From Micavibrio sp. (GTDB lineage: Bacteria; Pseudomonadota; Alphaproteobacteria; Micavibrionales; Micavibrionaceae), in the NCBI GenBank assembly GCA_030824965.1, contig JAPJQV010000010.1, forward strand, positions 1 to 59,474: DNA of 59,474 bases, read 5' to 3'. The position numbers were made by a program, and so were the translations under genes. Position 1 is the first letter of the stretch; each line of letters starts with the position of its first letter. Positions 34,556 through 42,905 of this stretch are shown here, piece after piece. The notes below the pieces were generated by a model. The model saw nothing but the letters and a program-made list of their open reading frames with translations. It did not search any database and was not told where the DNA came from.

Positions 34556-35215
34556 CTAACTAGAAAAGACTCTTCTAAAACCTTCATTGATTAACTTATC
34601 TGAAATGATCTCATTTAATAAATTATTCCCGGATTTTGTAAGATGCAGACCGTCGAGAAATAAATCTTGGTAGTTTTCCAAGTTTATAATTTGAGAAAAA
34701 AGCGGACAAAAAGTTACGTTATTATCCTGACAGACCGCTTCGATAAAGGCCTCATATTCCCCTATTATTCTATTCTTATAAGAAGCTTCCGGCGCCCATG
34801 GGATAGGATCCAAAATTTTTTCATCAACTGGCAATATACCGGTAACCAATATATTGGGAGTTATTTCAAGGGCACTCTTTATCAATTGGTCACTAAACTC
34901 ATGAAAGTCTGCCTTGGATGTTAGCGTCTTTTGTTCCGCATTTAGATATATTGTATCGTTAACTCCTACAGAAATAACTATCTGTATAGGTTCTTGGGGA
35001 TCATCAGGATTCATTCTGGCTTCAATTTCAGCTTTGGCTCGTGTCAGGACATTTGAGATATTATTTCCACGCACGCCCAAGTTATAAGGAAAAACATTAA
35101 GTTTCCCATCTAAGGTTTCGTTGATTAATCTTGAGGAAATGAGACCTGCCCATCCCCCTTGGGGATCGCCGACGCCAACAACACGGCTATCCCCTACAAA
35201 GAATATTTTTCCCAT
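34556..35215 (-). CDS. SGNH/GDSL-family hydrolase
   Basis: This 219-residue cytoplasmic SGNH hydrolase carries the block I serine in FFVGDSRVVGVGD, block II Gly in NLGVRGNNISNVL, block III Asn in VISVGVNDTIYLN, and the block V Asp/His in FLDGLHLTKSGNNLL, so the active site is complete. Such enzymes cleave or transfer acyl esters. The start overlaps the cupin stop (TAATG), indicating coupling. There is no signal peptide, so it acts inside the cell on a pathway intermediate or product. Confidence 0.82.
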   Translation of the reverse strand: MGKIFFVGDSRVVGVGDPQGGWAGLISSRLINETLDGKLNVFPYNLGVRGNNISNVLTRAKAEIEARMNPDDPQEPIQIVISVGVNDTIYLNAEQKTLTSKADFHEFSDQLIKSALEITPNILVTGILPVDEKILDPIPWAPEASYKNRIIGEYEAFIEAVCQDNNVTFCPLFSQIINLENYQDLFLDGLHLTKSGNNLLNEIISDKLINEGFRRVFSS

Positions 35216-35727
35216 TAGCTAAATCTTTCTACATCTTCCTCATGGCAAAAACCCGTCTGGATTTCATAAACTACCGCTGGAGTATCGCTTATATTGACCA
35301 ATTTATGCAATAAACCAGACGGTATCGAAACTATTTCATTCTTGGCTATGGATCGATGCTTGAGGTTTCCTACGCCATCTCCAGAATAATAAGAAACATT
35401 ATCAGTAAGGGCGTACCATGCTTCAGCTTTGTGGCGGTGAACTTGAGTTATCAGTTCTGTTTTTGGATTAATAATTAATATCTTCTCTTTGCGTATAGGC
35501 GCAAGACCTTGGATAACATTACTTGGATCATTTACCAAATCCTGACTCTCATACAGGTTATAGTATCTGCCCCAGAATTTATTTTCATCATAAGAAAAAT
35601 GACTTTTGCTGTATTCGATTACTTTTTTAAGATTTTGTGCTCGGATTGCTTCCACTATTTCTTTGGGACACATCCAGATTCCAGTCTCGTTAAGTGATTC
35701 ATCATTAAGATTATGTGCTAAATTCAT
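35215..35727 (-). CDS. Cupin, mannose-6-phosphate isomerase type II-like
   Basis: This 170-residue single-domain cupin includes the motif ELITQVHRHKAEAWYALTDN with metal-ligand histidines and glutamate, and the second motif IVSIPSGLLHKLVNISDTPAVVYEIQTG. It is similar to the C-terminal isomerase half of ManC-type enzymes or to sugar isomerases of the lyxose type. It would interconvert keto and aldo sugars, consistent with the transketolase in the same operon. An AAGAAGGGAA ribosome binding site precedes the ATG. Confidence 0.72.
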   Translation of the reverse strand: MNLAHNLNDESLNETGIWMCPKEIVEAIRAQNLKKVIEYSKSHFSYDENKFWGRYYNLYESQDLVNDPSNVIQGLAPIRKEKILIINPKTELITQVHRHKAEAWYALTDNVSYYSGDGVGNLKHRSIAKNEIVSIPSGLLHKLVNISDTPAVVYEIQTGFCHEEDVERFS

Positions 35728-35741
35728 TTCTAATTCCCTTC

Positions 35742-37430
35742 TTAAAAAATTGGATGGAAAACTTCTTGAGTAGTAGTTTTTGTTTTCTGCGTTGAATTAT
35801 TCTCAATGTAGATCGACAGAAATTCGTTTACGTTGTTGAGTATTTCACCAACTACCGATTTAAGCCTTTCACCTGTTAGATATGGCGATGTTGGGTAGAG
35901 TTTCATGCCGCTATAACGAACTATGCTTCCTGGGGCGATATAACTCCTTGAATATGAGAAATATATGTCCGCATCGCCTTTCTCTATTTTATGATGAACG
36001 TATTTAACGAAAGCCTGATTCATCTCATTTATAGAGATTATATCGCTATCGGACAGAAGCCTTTCATTAACAGGCTTCTCTTGAACTAGAGTTACCACCG
36101 AGCATATCCCGAGGGAGTCTCGATCAAGAATATACACGTTAGGATGGGTTTCTAATGTTTCACGAATTGTCTCAGTCGCGTTTACTAAATTAAGGATTAG
36201 GTTTATGTATCCTTCATACCCGAGGCTCATCAGTGCGGATAATGCACTTATAACGCCCTGCGCGCCTCGAGATAGCTCAATAGTGTGTTTATAAGGCGAA
36301 AGCTCACCAAATTTTAAATTCTCAATACTGAGTGCAGATAAACTGCGAGTTAGAAAGAAACTGCTTTGGTATGCCGTAAACCCCAGTTTGTGGAAGTCTA
36401 TTCCGAGGCTATCGACAAGAGCCAACTTGGATATTTTCTCATACATCGCAAGGACTTTTGATTTAGCAACGGAAGAAACCGCGTGGTGAATTCTCACCTC
36501 ATTAAATTTCTCCATAAATAGCCAAACCCAGCCTAGCACGGCATCTGCATGTACGAGAGGTGAATATGGAAGACTGTAATTTTCCTTGACTTTATCTCGC
36601 AGTTCTACAATTTCTTCTATGTCATCAACTATATATTCCATAGTAGTGCCTGCGTTTAAAGTGACTCCCAAGAATATTTGACCTTTTTGGATTCTTTTAT
36701 TTATTTCATCTAAAATATCAGAAACGATCATTTTTCCTTTCTGATCAGTTTTGATGATTACAATATTCTCAGGTTTTAACCCTTGCATTTGTGCAACTTC
36801 AACCTGGCAGGGATGCCCCCTATCACCCGTAATATAGAATGCTTTCGATATGTCAAAGTTGTCTTTTAGTTTATTGTGCGCATTGAATATGGCGTTCTTA
36901 ATGGCGTAGAAATTTGTAGCCTTGCCGCCAAAACACGACATTCCAGAAATTTCTTTTTTATCCCACTTCACCAATCCGCAAAGAATCCGGCAAATTTGCT
37001 GTTCTGCGAAGGCCAGCAAGCCAGACGATCTATCTTCGGCCAAATTTGGATTAAGGATCGAAGTAATAACATTAAGCGCTATTCCTAAGATATTTACAGG
37101 TGGAGTCACATTGAACATTGCGCCACCATGATTCCAATTAATACAGTTACTAAAGAGCGGCAGAAGCTTCTTAATAACTTCGGATGGCGCGCAGGTATTT
37201 AATGGGATATTTTCATTAAAGTCTATTTCTCCATATTTCTTAGCAAAATCTGGCGACAAAACTGGACGCCCGGTATCATGATAGGAAAAGAAAGCATCAT
37301 TTACCTGCCCAATCATATCTTGAAGATTTGAAACATCGCGCAGATCTTCAGCTAGGAAGTAATCCATATAATTGAAATAATCATCATTACTTGCATTTTT
37401 TAGTTTAATATTATTCATCTTTCCCCACAT
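35742..37430 (-). CDS. PLP-dependent group II decarboxylase-like protein
   Basis: This 562-residue fold-type I PLP enzyme is of the glutamate/aromatic/valine decarboxylase group. Visible are the SCFGGKATNFYAIKNAI phosphate-binding segment (usually GG-S/T-x-AN), GDRGHPCQVEVAQMQG, the aspartate in PLVHADAVLGWVW, and the PLP lysine in DFHKLGF (Lys348). Several positions differ from standard decarboxylases, so the reaction could be decarboxylation of an unusual amino acid or another PLP reaction. The start overlaps the transketolase stop (TAATG). Together with an aminoacyl-tRNA synthetase this resembles the gene mix of azoxy and peptidyl-nucleoside type pathways, without matching any I know. Confidence 0.78.
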   Translation of the reverse strand: MWGKMNNIKLKNASNDDYFNYMDYFLAEDLRDVSNLQDMIGQVNDAFFSYHDTGRPVLSPDFAKKYGEIDFNENIPLNTCAPSEVIKKLLPLFSNCINWNHGGAMFNVTPPVNILGIALNVITSILNPNLAEDRSSGLLAFAEQQICRILCGLVKWDKKEISGMSCFGGKATNFYAIKNAIFNAHNKLKDNFDISKAFYITGDRGHPCQVEVAQMQGLKPENIVIIKTDQKGKMIVSDILDEINKRIQKGQIFLGVTLNAGTTMEYIVDDIEEIVELRDKVKENYSLPYSPLVHADAVLGWVWLFMEKFNEVRIHHAVSSVAKSKVLAMYEKISKLALVDSLGIDFHKLGFTAYQSSFFLTRSLSALSIENLKFGELSPYKHTIELSRGAQGVISALSALMSLGYEGYINLILNLVNATETIRETLETHPNVYILDRDSLGICSVVTLVQEKPVNERLLSDSDIISINEMNQAFVKYVHHKIEKGDADIYFSYSRSYIAPGSIVRYSGMKLYPTSPYLTGERLKSVVGEILNNVNEFLSIYIENNSTQKTKTTTQEVFHPIF

Positions 37431-39454
37431 TAAATTTCTAATTTGAGACTTGATATTTTAGGCGCAGGAATGACCCGCCGTACATCATCTTGTAGAACGG
37501 CCTGCACTTTCTCCAAGATAGATTTTGAATCAAAACCAAAGTGCTCTACGAGTTCTGTCGTTGTTCCAGTCGTACCTTCTTCAAATCCATGCCCCTGTAT
37601 TGAGCTAGGTAATGGCGGCCTATTGAATTTCATAAATTGCCTTGAAATGATCGACGGTAAGAACTCCGGGTGACCATTATAAATACACAAACATGGTTTA
37701 TCGGGTTCAATTAACTCTAGTAATCCGGTATCGATAAGACTCGGTGCGGTTATATTAACCAATCTCGCATTAATTGACTTATCGGTAAGCGTTTTGAGAG
37801 CTTCCCAAGCATAGGAAGTTGTGATGCCGCTTGTAACAATAGTTATATCGGGATTAGTTACATCATCGCCTACTATATAATAGGGCGACAGTTTTTTATC
37901 CGAGAAGCCTTTTTTGGGTAGAACCTGAGGTGCGAGACTGTGTACTCGTAGATAATAAAGCTTATCGTTCTTCTTCATGGTATAATTTAGGCAGGCGAAA
38001 TAATCTTCGACATCAGATGGTTCGAGCAATACTAAGTTTGGTTGCCAGTTAAGTGCAAATGGCTGGGATATTGTTTGATGGGTTGATCCATTCCTGGCAT
38101 GAGCAAGTCCTGCACGATCCCCCAGTATTATCATGCGGCTTTCCCCCTGCCCCGCGCTATTTAGTTGATCTAACGATCTGAAAGAAAAGGCATCGCCGCC
38201 ATGAATGTGTACACGGGCTTCTGGATCTGTAACGGAGATTCCGTGGGCCATTGCCATCATATGTTGCTCTCTTAATCCAACATCATAGAAATTTTTGTAA
38301 TCATCTATGCCGCAATGTTTCATCATGTTTGTCGGCATTAAATCAGCGGTCAGAAAATATAAGTCTGGATTATTGGCATTCCTTAATTGAGATTTAAGTT
38401 CGTGATAGTAATGAGTTATAGCTTGGTCAAAATTCATATCTAAAGCGTCGATCGGGCTTACAGTAGGAAAGTCTGCAACCAATGATAGCTTTGCTCTGAG
38501 CCTTAATGGTATATCAGTAGTGGATTTCTGAATTTCACTAGCTAATTGGGTTCTCGTGATATTTCTGGATTCCAGCTTGGCTTTTTGTTTATCAATGAAT
38601 GAGTCAACAACATCTCCAGAGCATGAGCTGATGGTATGATAACCACAGAAGTTTTCCTCTGCTCCTGGTAGGCCGTATCCTTTTATTGTTTTTGCAATAA
38701 TTAATGTGGGGGCATCATGATAGGAATTTGCAGCCCGATAAGCCTGATCTATTTCAGTGGAATCGTGTCCATTCTCGACTGTAATTACATTCCAGCCATA
38801 CCCTTCCCAAATTTTTGCGATGTCAGATTTATGATTAAAGTCGCTTGTTGGTCTAGATAGTTGTTTACCATTTTGATCAAGAATACAGACTAGATTGTTT
38901 AAGCCAATATTCGCGGCATGCCGTGCAGCTTCACTAACGTTGCCTTCTTGTTCTTCACCGTCGCCGAGAAATACGTAAGTTTTGAATTCGTGCGCTTTAT
39001 TTTTTGCGACAATCGATGATCCTACGCCATAGGATAAGAGCATACCGAGAGAGCCTGATGGTGTGATGTCGACGCCGGGTAAATACCGCATGGATTCATG
39101 TCCATGCATTCTTGAACCTAGCCGACGGTATTTTTTAAGCTCTTCCTCTTGTACCCAGCCAAACAGAGAAAACAGAGGATATCTCAAAGGCCCCAGATGA
39201 CCTCTTACAAGTACACGATCACGAAAGGGGTGCCGTGGATCGTCAAGGGAGAAACGTAGATGTCCGCCCAAATATAAAGTCGCGAATAAATCGACTGAAG
39301 ATAAAGAACCGCCCAAATGTCCGGAACCTGCGGCTTTGCATACTTCCGCGATATCAAGTTTTAATTGATCGCATATATTTTGATATAGAGTATTTTCGCT
39401 GCTCTCAGGCGGAAAAGCGCTGTTAAGAACATTAATATTTATAAGTTTCGACAT
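37430..39454 (-). CDS. Transketolase-like thiamine diphosphate enzyme
   Basis: This 674-residue transketolase has both halves in one chain. The ThDP motif GDGEEQEGNVSEAARHA...LDQN is near residues 165-200. An N-terminal histidine region (SGHLGGSLSSVDLFATLYLGG) and the pyrimidine-binding domain with VGLREQHMMAMAHGISVTD are also present. It is divergent from housekeeping Tkt and somewhat like the split transketolases of secondary metabolism. It would move two-carbon units between sugars or onto an aldehyde to build a carbon chain. It is the first gene of the seven-gene leftward operon, with an AAAGGAAT ribosome binding site and an unusual leader (39455-39840). Confidence 0.82.
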   Translation of the reverse strand: MSKLININVLNSAFPPESSENTLYQNICDQLKLDIAEVCKAAGSGHLGGSLSSVDLFATLYLGGHLRFSLDDPRHPFRDRVLVRGHLGPLRYPLFSLFGWVQEEELKKYRRLGSRMHGHESMRYLPGVDITPSGSLGMLLSYGVGSSIVAKNKAHEFKTYVFLGDGEEQEGNVSEAARHAANIGLNNLVCILDQNGKQLSRPTSDFNHKSDIAKIWEGYGWNVITVENGHDSTEIDQAYRAANSYHDAPTLIIAKTIKGYGLPGAEENFCGYHTISSCSGDVVDSFIDKQKAKLESRNITRTQLASEIQKSTTDIPLRLRAKLSLVADFPTVSPIDALDMNFDQAITHYYHELKSQLRNANNPDLYFLTADLMPTNMMKHCGIDDYKNFYDVGLREQHMMAMAHGISVTDPEARVHIHGGDAFSFRSLDQLNSAGQGESRMIILGDRAGLAHARNGSTHQTISQPFALNWQPNLVLLEPSDVEDYFACLNYTMKKNDKLYYLRVHSLAPQVLPKKGFSDKKLSPYYIVGDDVTNPDITIVTSGITTSYAWEALKTLTDKSINARLVNITAPSLIDTGLLELIEPDKPCLCIYNGHPEFLPSIISRQFMKFNRPPLPSSIQGHGFEEGTTGTTTELVEHFGFDSKSILEKVQAVLQDDVRRVIPAPKISSLKLEI

Positions 39455-39483
39455 TATTAATTCCTTTTTGTTTGTTTAAAAGT

Positions 39484-39524
39484 GTCCCTGCGGGTAACTG
39501 GGGGAGATGTCTAAACCCGCAGGG
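39484..39524 (-). promoter_or_regulatory. Hairpin in the transketolase operon leader
   Basis: TCCCTGCGGGT (39484-39494) pairs perfectly with ACCCGCAGGGA (39514-39524), 11 mostly GC base pairs with a 19-base loop. It lies 30 bases before the transketolase start on the leftward transcript. Only CACTTTT follows, so it is not a strong terminator; it could pause polymerase, bind a protein or ligand, or stabilise the 5' end. Confidence 0.55.
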
Positions 39525-39610
39525 AACTCTTCTAGGGAAGGCAAAAAACACCCTCTGCCGATTGCCAGATGCAAACGCCCTAAAAGTTTTTAAGTTTGTT
39601 TAAGTCAAGC

Positions 39611-39640
39611 TAGGCTGATGAGCCTAATACGCTAATTAGG
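39611..39640 (-). promoter_or_regulatory. Mutually exclusive hairpins after the leader ORF
   Basis: On the leftward transcript CCTAAT (39640-39635) can pair with ATTAGG (39628-39623), and TAGGCT (39626-39621) can pair with AGCCTA (39616-39611). The two helices share bases 39623-39626, so only one can form. They start 6 bases after the stop codon of a possible 28-residue leader peptide, where a ribosome finishing that peptide would block the first helix. This resembles attenuation control. No T-run terminator follows directly. Confidence 0.4.
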
Positions 39641-39645
39641 TTCAT

Positions 39646-39732
39646 TTACGCGCCGATGTTTGCTTTTTTGATTGAGACAACGCGAATAGTCGCCACTGCA
39701 CGGATGCGGCAGAAAGCTGGAATATCTATCAT
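39646..39732 (-). CDS. Possible 28-residue leader peptide
   Basis: This short frame in the leader of the biosynthetic operon begins MIDIPAFCRIRAVATIRVVS and is basic and rich in Ile, Val, Ala and Arg. It ends just before two competing hairpins. It might be a leader peptide for attenuation or a small product of its own. The ribosome binding site is poor (AAG only), and the frame could be open by chance. It is reported because of its position relative to the hairpins. Confidence 0.3.
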   Translation of the reverse strand: MIDIPAFCRIRAVATIRVVSIKKANIGA

Positions 39733-39903
39733 TGTTGTCTTGAATTTTATTTATGCGTCTTAGATTGCATTTATATTATTCTCCTTGCCCGTAGGCTGTT
39801 GCCCCAAAAAAAACTTTACTAAATTTGATATATTGAGAAGCTTTATATGCTCTTTTTTAATTACAAATTTAGTGTAATAATTACGGTTTACTGCCTCGAA
39901 ATG

Positions 39904-39933
39904 CCATAAGTCAACAAAAAAACTGTTGAAATG
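39904..39933. promoter_or_regulatory. Dyad in the divergent regulatory region of the biosynthetic cluster
   Basis: TCAACA (39911-39916) and TGTTGA (39924-39929) form an inverted repeat with a 7-base AT spacer, flanked by CCAT and ATGG as an outer pair. It lies about 80 bases before the XRE regulator start and 450 bases before the transketolase start, in the AT-rich 557-base divergent region. It is a plausible operator for the XRE regulator. A second small dyad, TTGGG-N5-CCCAA, lies nearer the XRE start (about 39982-39996). Confidence 0.4.
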
Positions 39934-40011
39934 GTATAAAATTTTGCGTATTAGTAAAACTTGGTAAATATTTAACTTTTTCTTGGGTTTATCCCAATTT
40001 TAGAATGAAGC

Positions 40012-40605
40012 ATGCTCATTAGCTTGGAACAAATAAAGGCGGCCCGTGCCCTATTAGGGTGGACCCAGAAGGATTTAGCCAAAAATTCAGGTCTCAATGA
40101 TGATCAAGTACATAGCTATGAAGCGGGCCGTACACGCTCTATGGAAGTTTTAGAAGCCATACATAAAACTTTTATCAAACAAGGCTTGGATTTCTCTAAC
40201 GGTGGCGTTGTTCCGAATAAGGTAGGTTCATATCTATTGAATTCATATATGGAAGTTCTTCAAGATATTGAAGATTCATTTCCAAATGGCGGGGAAGTTT
40301 TAAAACATTGCGTTGACGATGCTAGATCGTCCCCTAAGATTATCTCTAAGATTGCAGAAATGCGCGAAGCAGGTATCAGGGAACGCCTTACTATTTCTGA
40401 CGAGAATTCTTATGTTACAGGGAATAAAAAAGACTACCGGAAAATCCCGGCAGATTATGTTGCTTCATCAGAAGTTATGATCATTTATCTGAATAAAGTT
40501 GTATTCTTTGTCGATGGGAAGGCGCTTGTTGTTGTTAATCAGACTTTATCGGATGTTTTCAAGAGCCAATTTGAATATTGGTGGAAAGAAGGGAAAAAAC
40601 TATAA
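40012..40605 (+). CDS. XRE-family regulator
   Basis: This 197-residue protein has an N-terminal helix-turn-helix (residues about 4-55: SLEQIKAARALLGWTQKDLAKNSGLNDDQVHSYEAG) of the XRE/Cro type and a C-terminal part of about 120 residues with no recognised sensor domain. It is translationally coupled to the next gene (TAATG overlap) and divergent from the seven-gene biosynthetic operon, so it is the obvious candidate regulator of the cluster. No transmembrane or metal-binding motif is visible. Confidence 0.8.
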   Translation: MLISLEQIKAARALLGWTQKDLAKNSGLNDDQVHSYEAGRTRSMEVLEAIHKTFIKQGLDFSNGGVVPNKVGSYLLNSYMEVLQDIEDSFPNGGEVLKHCVDDARSSPKIISKIAEMREAGIRERLTISDENSYVTGNKKDYRKIPADYVASSEVMIIYLNKVVFFVDGKALVVVNQTLSDVFKSQFEYWWKEGKKL

Positions 40606-41390
40606 TGTCTCGTAGGAAATGGAGAGGTTTCGCGACTTTTGATATGCCTGCTGGCAGCAAAGACGCGCTGATGACGGTTTGTCCTGGTAATCCTGAACAA
40701 GAAGGCTCAAGATTTGAGTCCATCATGCAAGCCGCAGGCGCAAAGCTTGAAAAATTATATATTATACAGGCAAGCGAGCTTGGTTATCACAACCTTAAAA
40801 GATTAGTGCCTAAAGGCGACGCCCGCTCCTTTGCGATTTACCGCGGCCTTAAATGGGAGGAAGAGCATAAGTCATTTATTGATAGATACATGGGGAAACG
40901 CTGTGAGGTTATTCCAATGTCAGAAATTATATCAGGCGCAGATCATGATGAGCGTACAAAATTAATACGAGAAATATATGATAGAGGAGGCAATCCTGTC
41001 ACGGAATGGTTCGATTATTCGGCTAATCTGGACATTGAAACACGCTTATCAAGAAAAGAAAAAGAAGGAGTTACGATTGAGCCATGGGCTATTAAAGAAA
41101 ACTCACTGGATTATCTTTGTGAAGAATATTCTATGCGTTCCATTATGTGGCAAAAATTTCAGCTAGAAGAAATTTATTTGGGATTGGCCGTTACACAACA
41201 CGATTTATTTCAAGAGGAGAATAATAGATCTGATATTGATCTTACCATTCCTAAAGTACGGCCAATTACATTGCGGAATGTGAAGATGGTTCATGATCGG
41301 CATCTTGGGCAGGCGTTCCCTTCGAATGATACCGGACCAATTCCAGCATATGCGACGACTCTCAGATATAGAGATATATCTCCTAGTTAG
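40605..41390 (+). CDS. Cyclodipeptide-synthase-like protein
   Basis: This 261-residue protein shows a pattern resembling tRNA-dependent cyclodipeptide synthases such as AlbC. The segment TVCPGN (Cys26) lies where those enzymes have the nucleophile in I-S-x-G-N. YIIQASELGYHNLKRL follows, then EVIPMSEI. A Y-x-x-x-E motif in DYLCEEYS (Tyr170, Glu174) and a tyrosine in EEIYLGL (Tyr191) match the catalytic Tyr/Glu/Tyr spacing. If right, the nucleophile serine is replaced by cysteine. The similarity is remote and rests on remembered family residues, so the product is best called CDPS-like. The ATG at 40605 overlaps the XRE stop. A dedicated TyrRS in the divergent operon fits a tRNA-using role. Confidence 0.5.
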   Translation: MSRRKWRGFATFDMPAGSKDALMTVCPGNPEQEGSRFESIMQAAGAKLEKLYIIQASELGYHNLKRLVPKGDARSFAIYRGLKWEEEHKSFIDRYMGKRCEVIPMSEIISGADHDERTKLIREIYDRGGNPVTEWFDYSANLDIETRLSRKEKEGVTIEPWAIKENSLDYLCEEYSMRSIMWQKFQLEEIYLGLAVTQHDLFQEENNRSDIDLTIPKVRPITLRNVKMVHDRHLGQAFPSNDTGPIPAYATTLRYRDISPS

Positions 41391-41501
41391 AAGATACCTC
41401 ATCTTTTCATCTCAAGTGTGCGGTTGCATCCTACTCCAAGGGGGAATAAGGAGCAGGACGCGATCACAATATCCTACATTTTTGTATTTATTGGAAGACG
41501 T

Positions 41502-42905
41502 CTAGGAAGGGTAGGCTTCTGTTTGCGTAGAAAGCTTGACTGGAAAGTTAATGATCTCAGCCTTTGGTCGAAACTCGTAGAGTTTCAAATTTGTTAACTG
41601 GGGTACAAAAGGCGCGTATTTCGTTCTTCTTTTCTCAAGGTCAATATCTAGTTTTAACCGTTTAATGCGCTTCACAACTTCCTGTTTGGTTAGCAATTTT
41701 CCGTTAACCCACCATTCCTCTTCATCGCACAAGGTTCCGTAAATGGCAGGTCCGTCCAACCGATGAAGTTTTCCATCTTTGTGCCATTCATATTTATTGT
41801 ATTTCCCACTCTCGTAAACACGTGCTGGGCCATCTAAACGATGCCTTTTCCCTCTGCTATTTGTGTATTCATAGCAACGTCCGTCCGGACTTTCAAAGCT
41901 TGGCTTGCCGCCAGTTCTGAATTGCTTACCGTTGAGATAGTAAATTTGATCTCCTTTTTTTGTTGTTGATGCTGGCTTGTCTTCTCGATGCTTTTTACCA
42001 TTCAGCCACCATTGCTCTGAGCCATCGGCGTTTTCAACTGCCGGGCCATCTGTTCTATGTTTCTTTCCACGTCTGAACCATACGGTGCTACCGTCAGGCT
42101 TTATCATGGCGGGTCCATCTTCTTTATGAACATCGCCCTGATCACACCAAATCTGAGTACCGTCAATATCTATGATCGCGGGATCGTCAAGACGGTGGGC
42201 TTTCCCGTTTACTGCCCATCCCTCATAGCCGTTCTTTAGCCCGATCGATGCTGGCCCATCTGTGCGATGTCGCTTGCCTTTGAAATACCAGTTTTCCCAT
42301 TCGAGTGATTTATGGGCTGGTCCATTCGTCCTGTGCAATTTTCCTTCTTGATACCATTCTTTCAGGATAACCCTGCCGTTTTCAGTTTGTATGCCGGCAG
42401 CATACTTATCACGGTGGAGTTTTCCGTGTTTCCACCACTCTTTGCCTCTGATGTTTCCTTTCAGGGTAACTAGCGCGGGACCAACTTCTCTGTGTTTTTG
42501 TCCCTCATAAAACCAGACTTCCGATTTCTCTATAAATTTTTTTTCCTGAACATCATATCTGCATTTCAGGAAAGCAGGCCCACCTGTCCGGTGTAATTTC
42601 CCGTTTTTGTACCATTCCTCAAGTCTATTGCCGGTATTGTCTTTATAAAGAAGTGCGGGGCCGTCTTCACAATGCAATATTCCATCCAGGCGCCACTCTT
42701 CCCATCCATTCGCCAGCTTAACTGCTGGACCGTTTGCGTTGTGAAGTTTTCCATGTTTGTACCAAAACTCTCCTTCGGTACACACAAGCGCGGGGCCGTC
42801 TTCACGGTGTAACTGTCCTTCAAGATACCAACGCTGGCCCATGCCGGTTTTCCCGGCGATGAAAGGAATAAGGGTTGGTTGGCTTGGTTGTGTATGGGTT
42901 CCCAT
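41502..42905 (-). CDS. W-G-K-x-HR-x-DGPA repeat protein (MORN/YwqK-like)
   Basis: This 467-residue protein is made almost wholly of about 15 degenerate repeats of 20-30 residues with the core W-x-x-x-G-K-x-H-R-x-D-G-P-A, for example YKNGKLHRTGGPAF and WFRRGKKHRTDGPAV. The repeats run from residue 25 to 425 and are followed by a basic helix (LLTKQEVVKRIKRLKLD). Such repeats fold as beta-hairpin strips, like MORN repeats and the YwqK family, and occur in phage and accessory proteins with unknown targets. There is no signal peptide. The gene stands alone and its function is not known. Confidence 0.7.
   Translation of the reverse strand: MGTHTQPSQPTLIPFIAGKTGMGQRWYLEGQLHREDGPALVCTEGEFWYKHGKLHNANGPAVKLANGWEEWRLDGILHCEDGPALLYKDNTGNRLEEWYKNGKLHRTGGPAFLKCRYDVQEKKFIEKSEVWFYEGQKHREVGPALVTLKGNIRGKEWWKHGKLHRDKYAAGIQTENGRVILKEWYQEGKLHRTNGPAHKSLEWENWYFKGKRHRTDGPASIGLKNGYEGWAVNGKAHRLDDPAIIDIDGTQIWCDQGDVHKEDGPAMIKPDGSTVWFRRGKKHRTDGPAVENADGSEQWWLNGKKHREDKPASTTKKGDQIYYLNGKQFRTGGKPSFESPDGRCYEYTNSRGKRHRLDGPARVYESGKYNKYEWHKDGKLHRLDGPAIYGTLCDEEEWWVNGKLLTKQEVVKRIKRLKLDIDLEKRRTKYAPFVPQLTNLKLYEFRPKAEIINFPVKLSTQTEAYPS

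Noticed and set aside
39455..39840. T-box riboswitch ahead of the operon containing tyrS
   Set aside because: The conserved T-box antiterminator sequence was looked for on the leftward strand and not found, and a T-box in an alphaproteobacterium would be very unusual.
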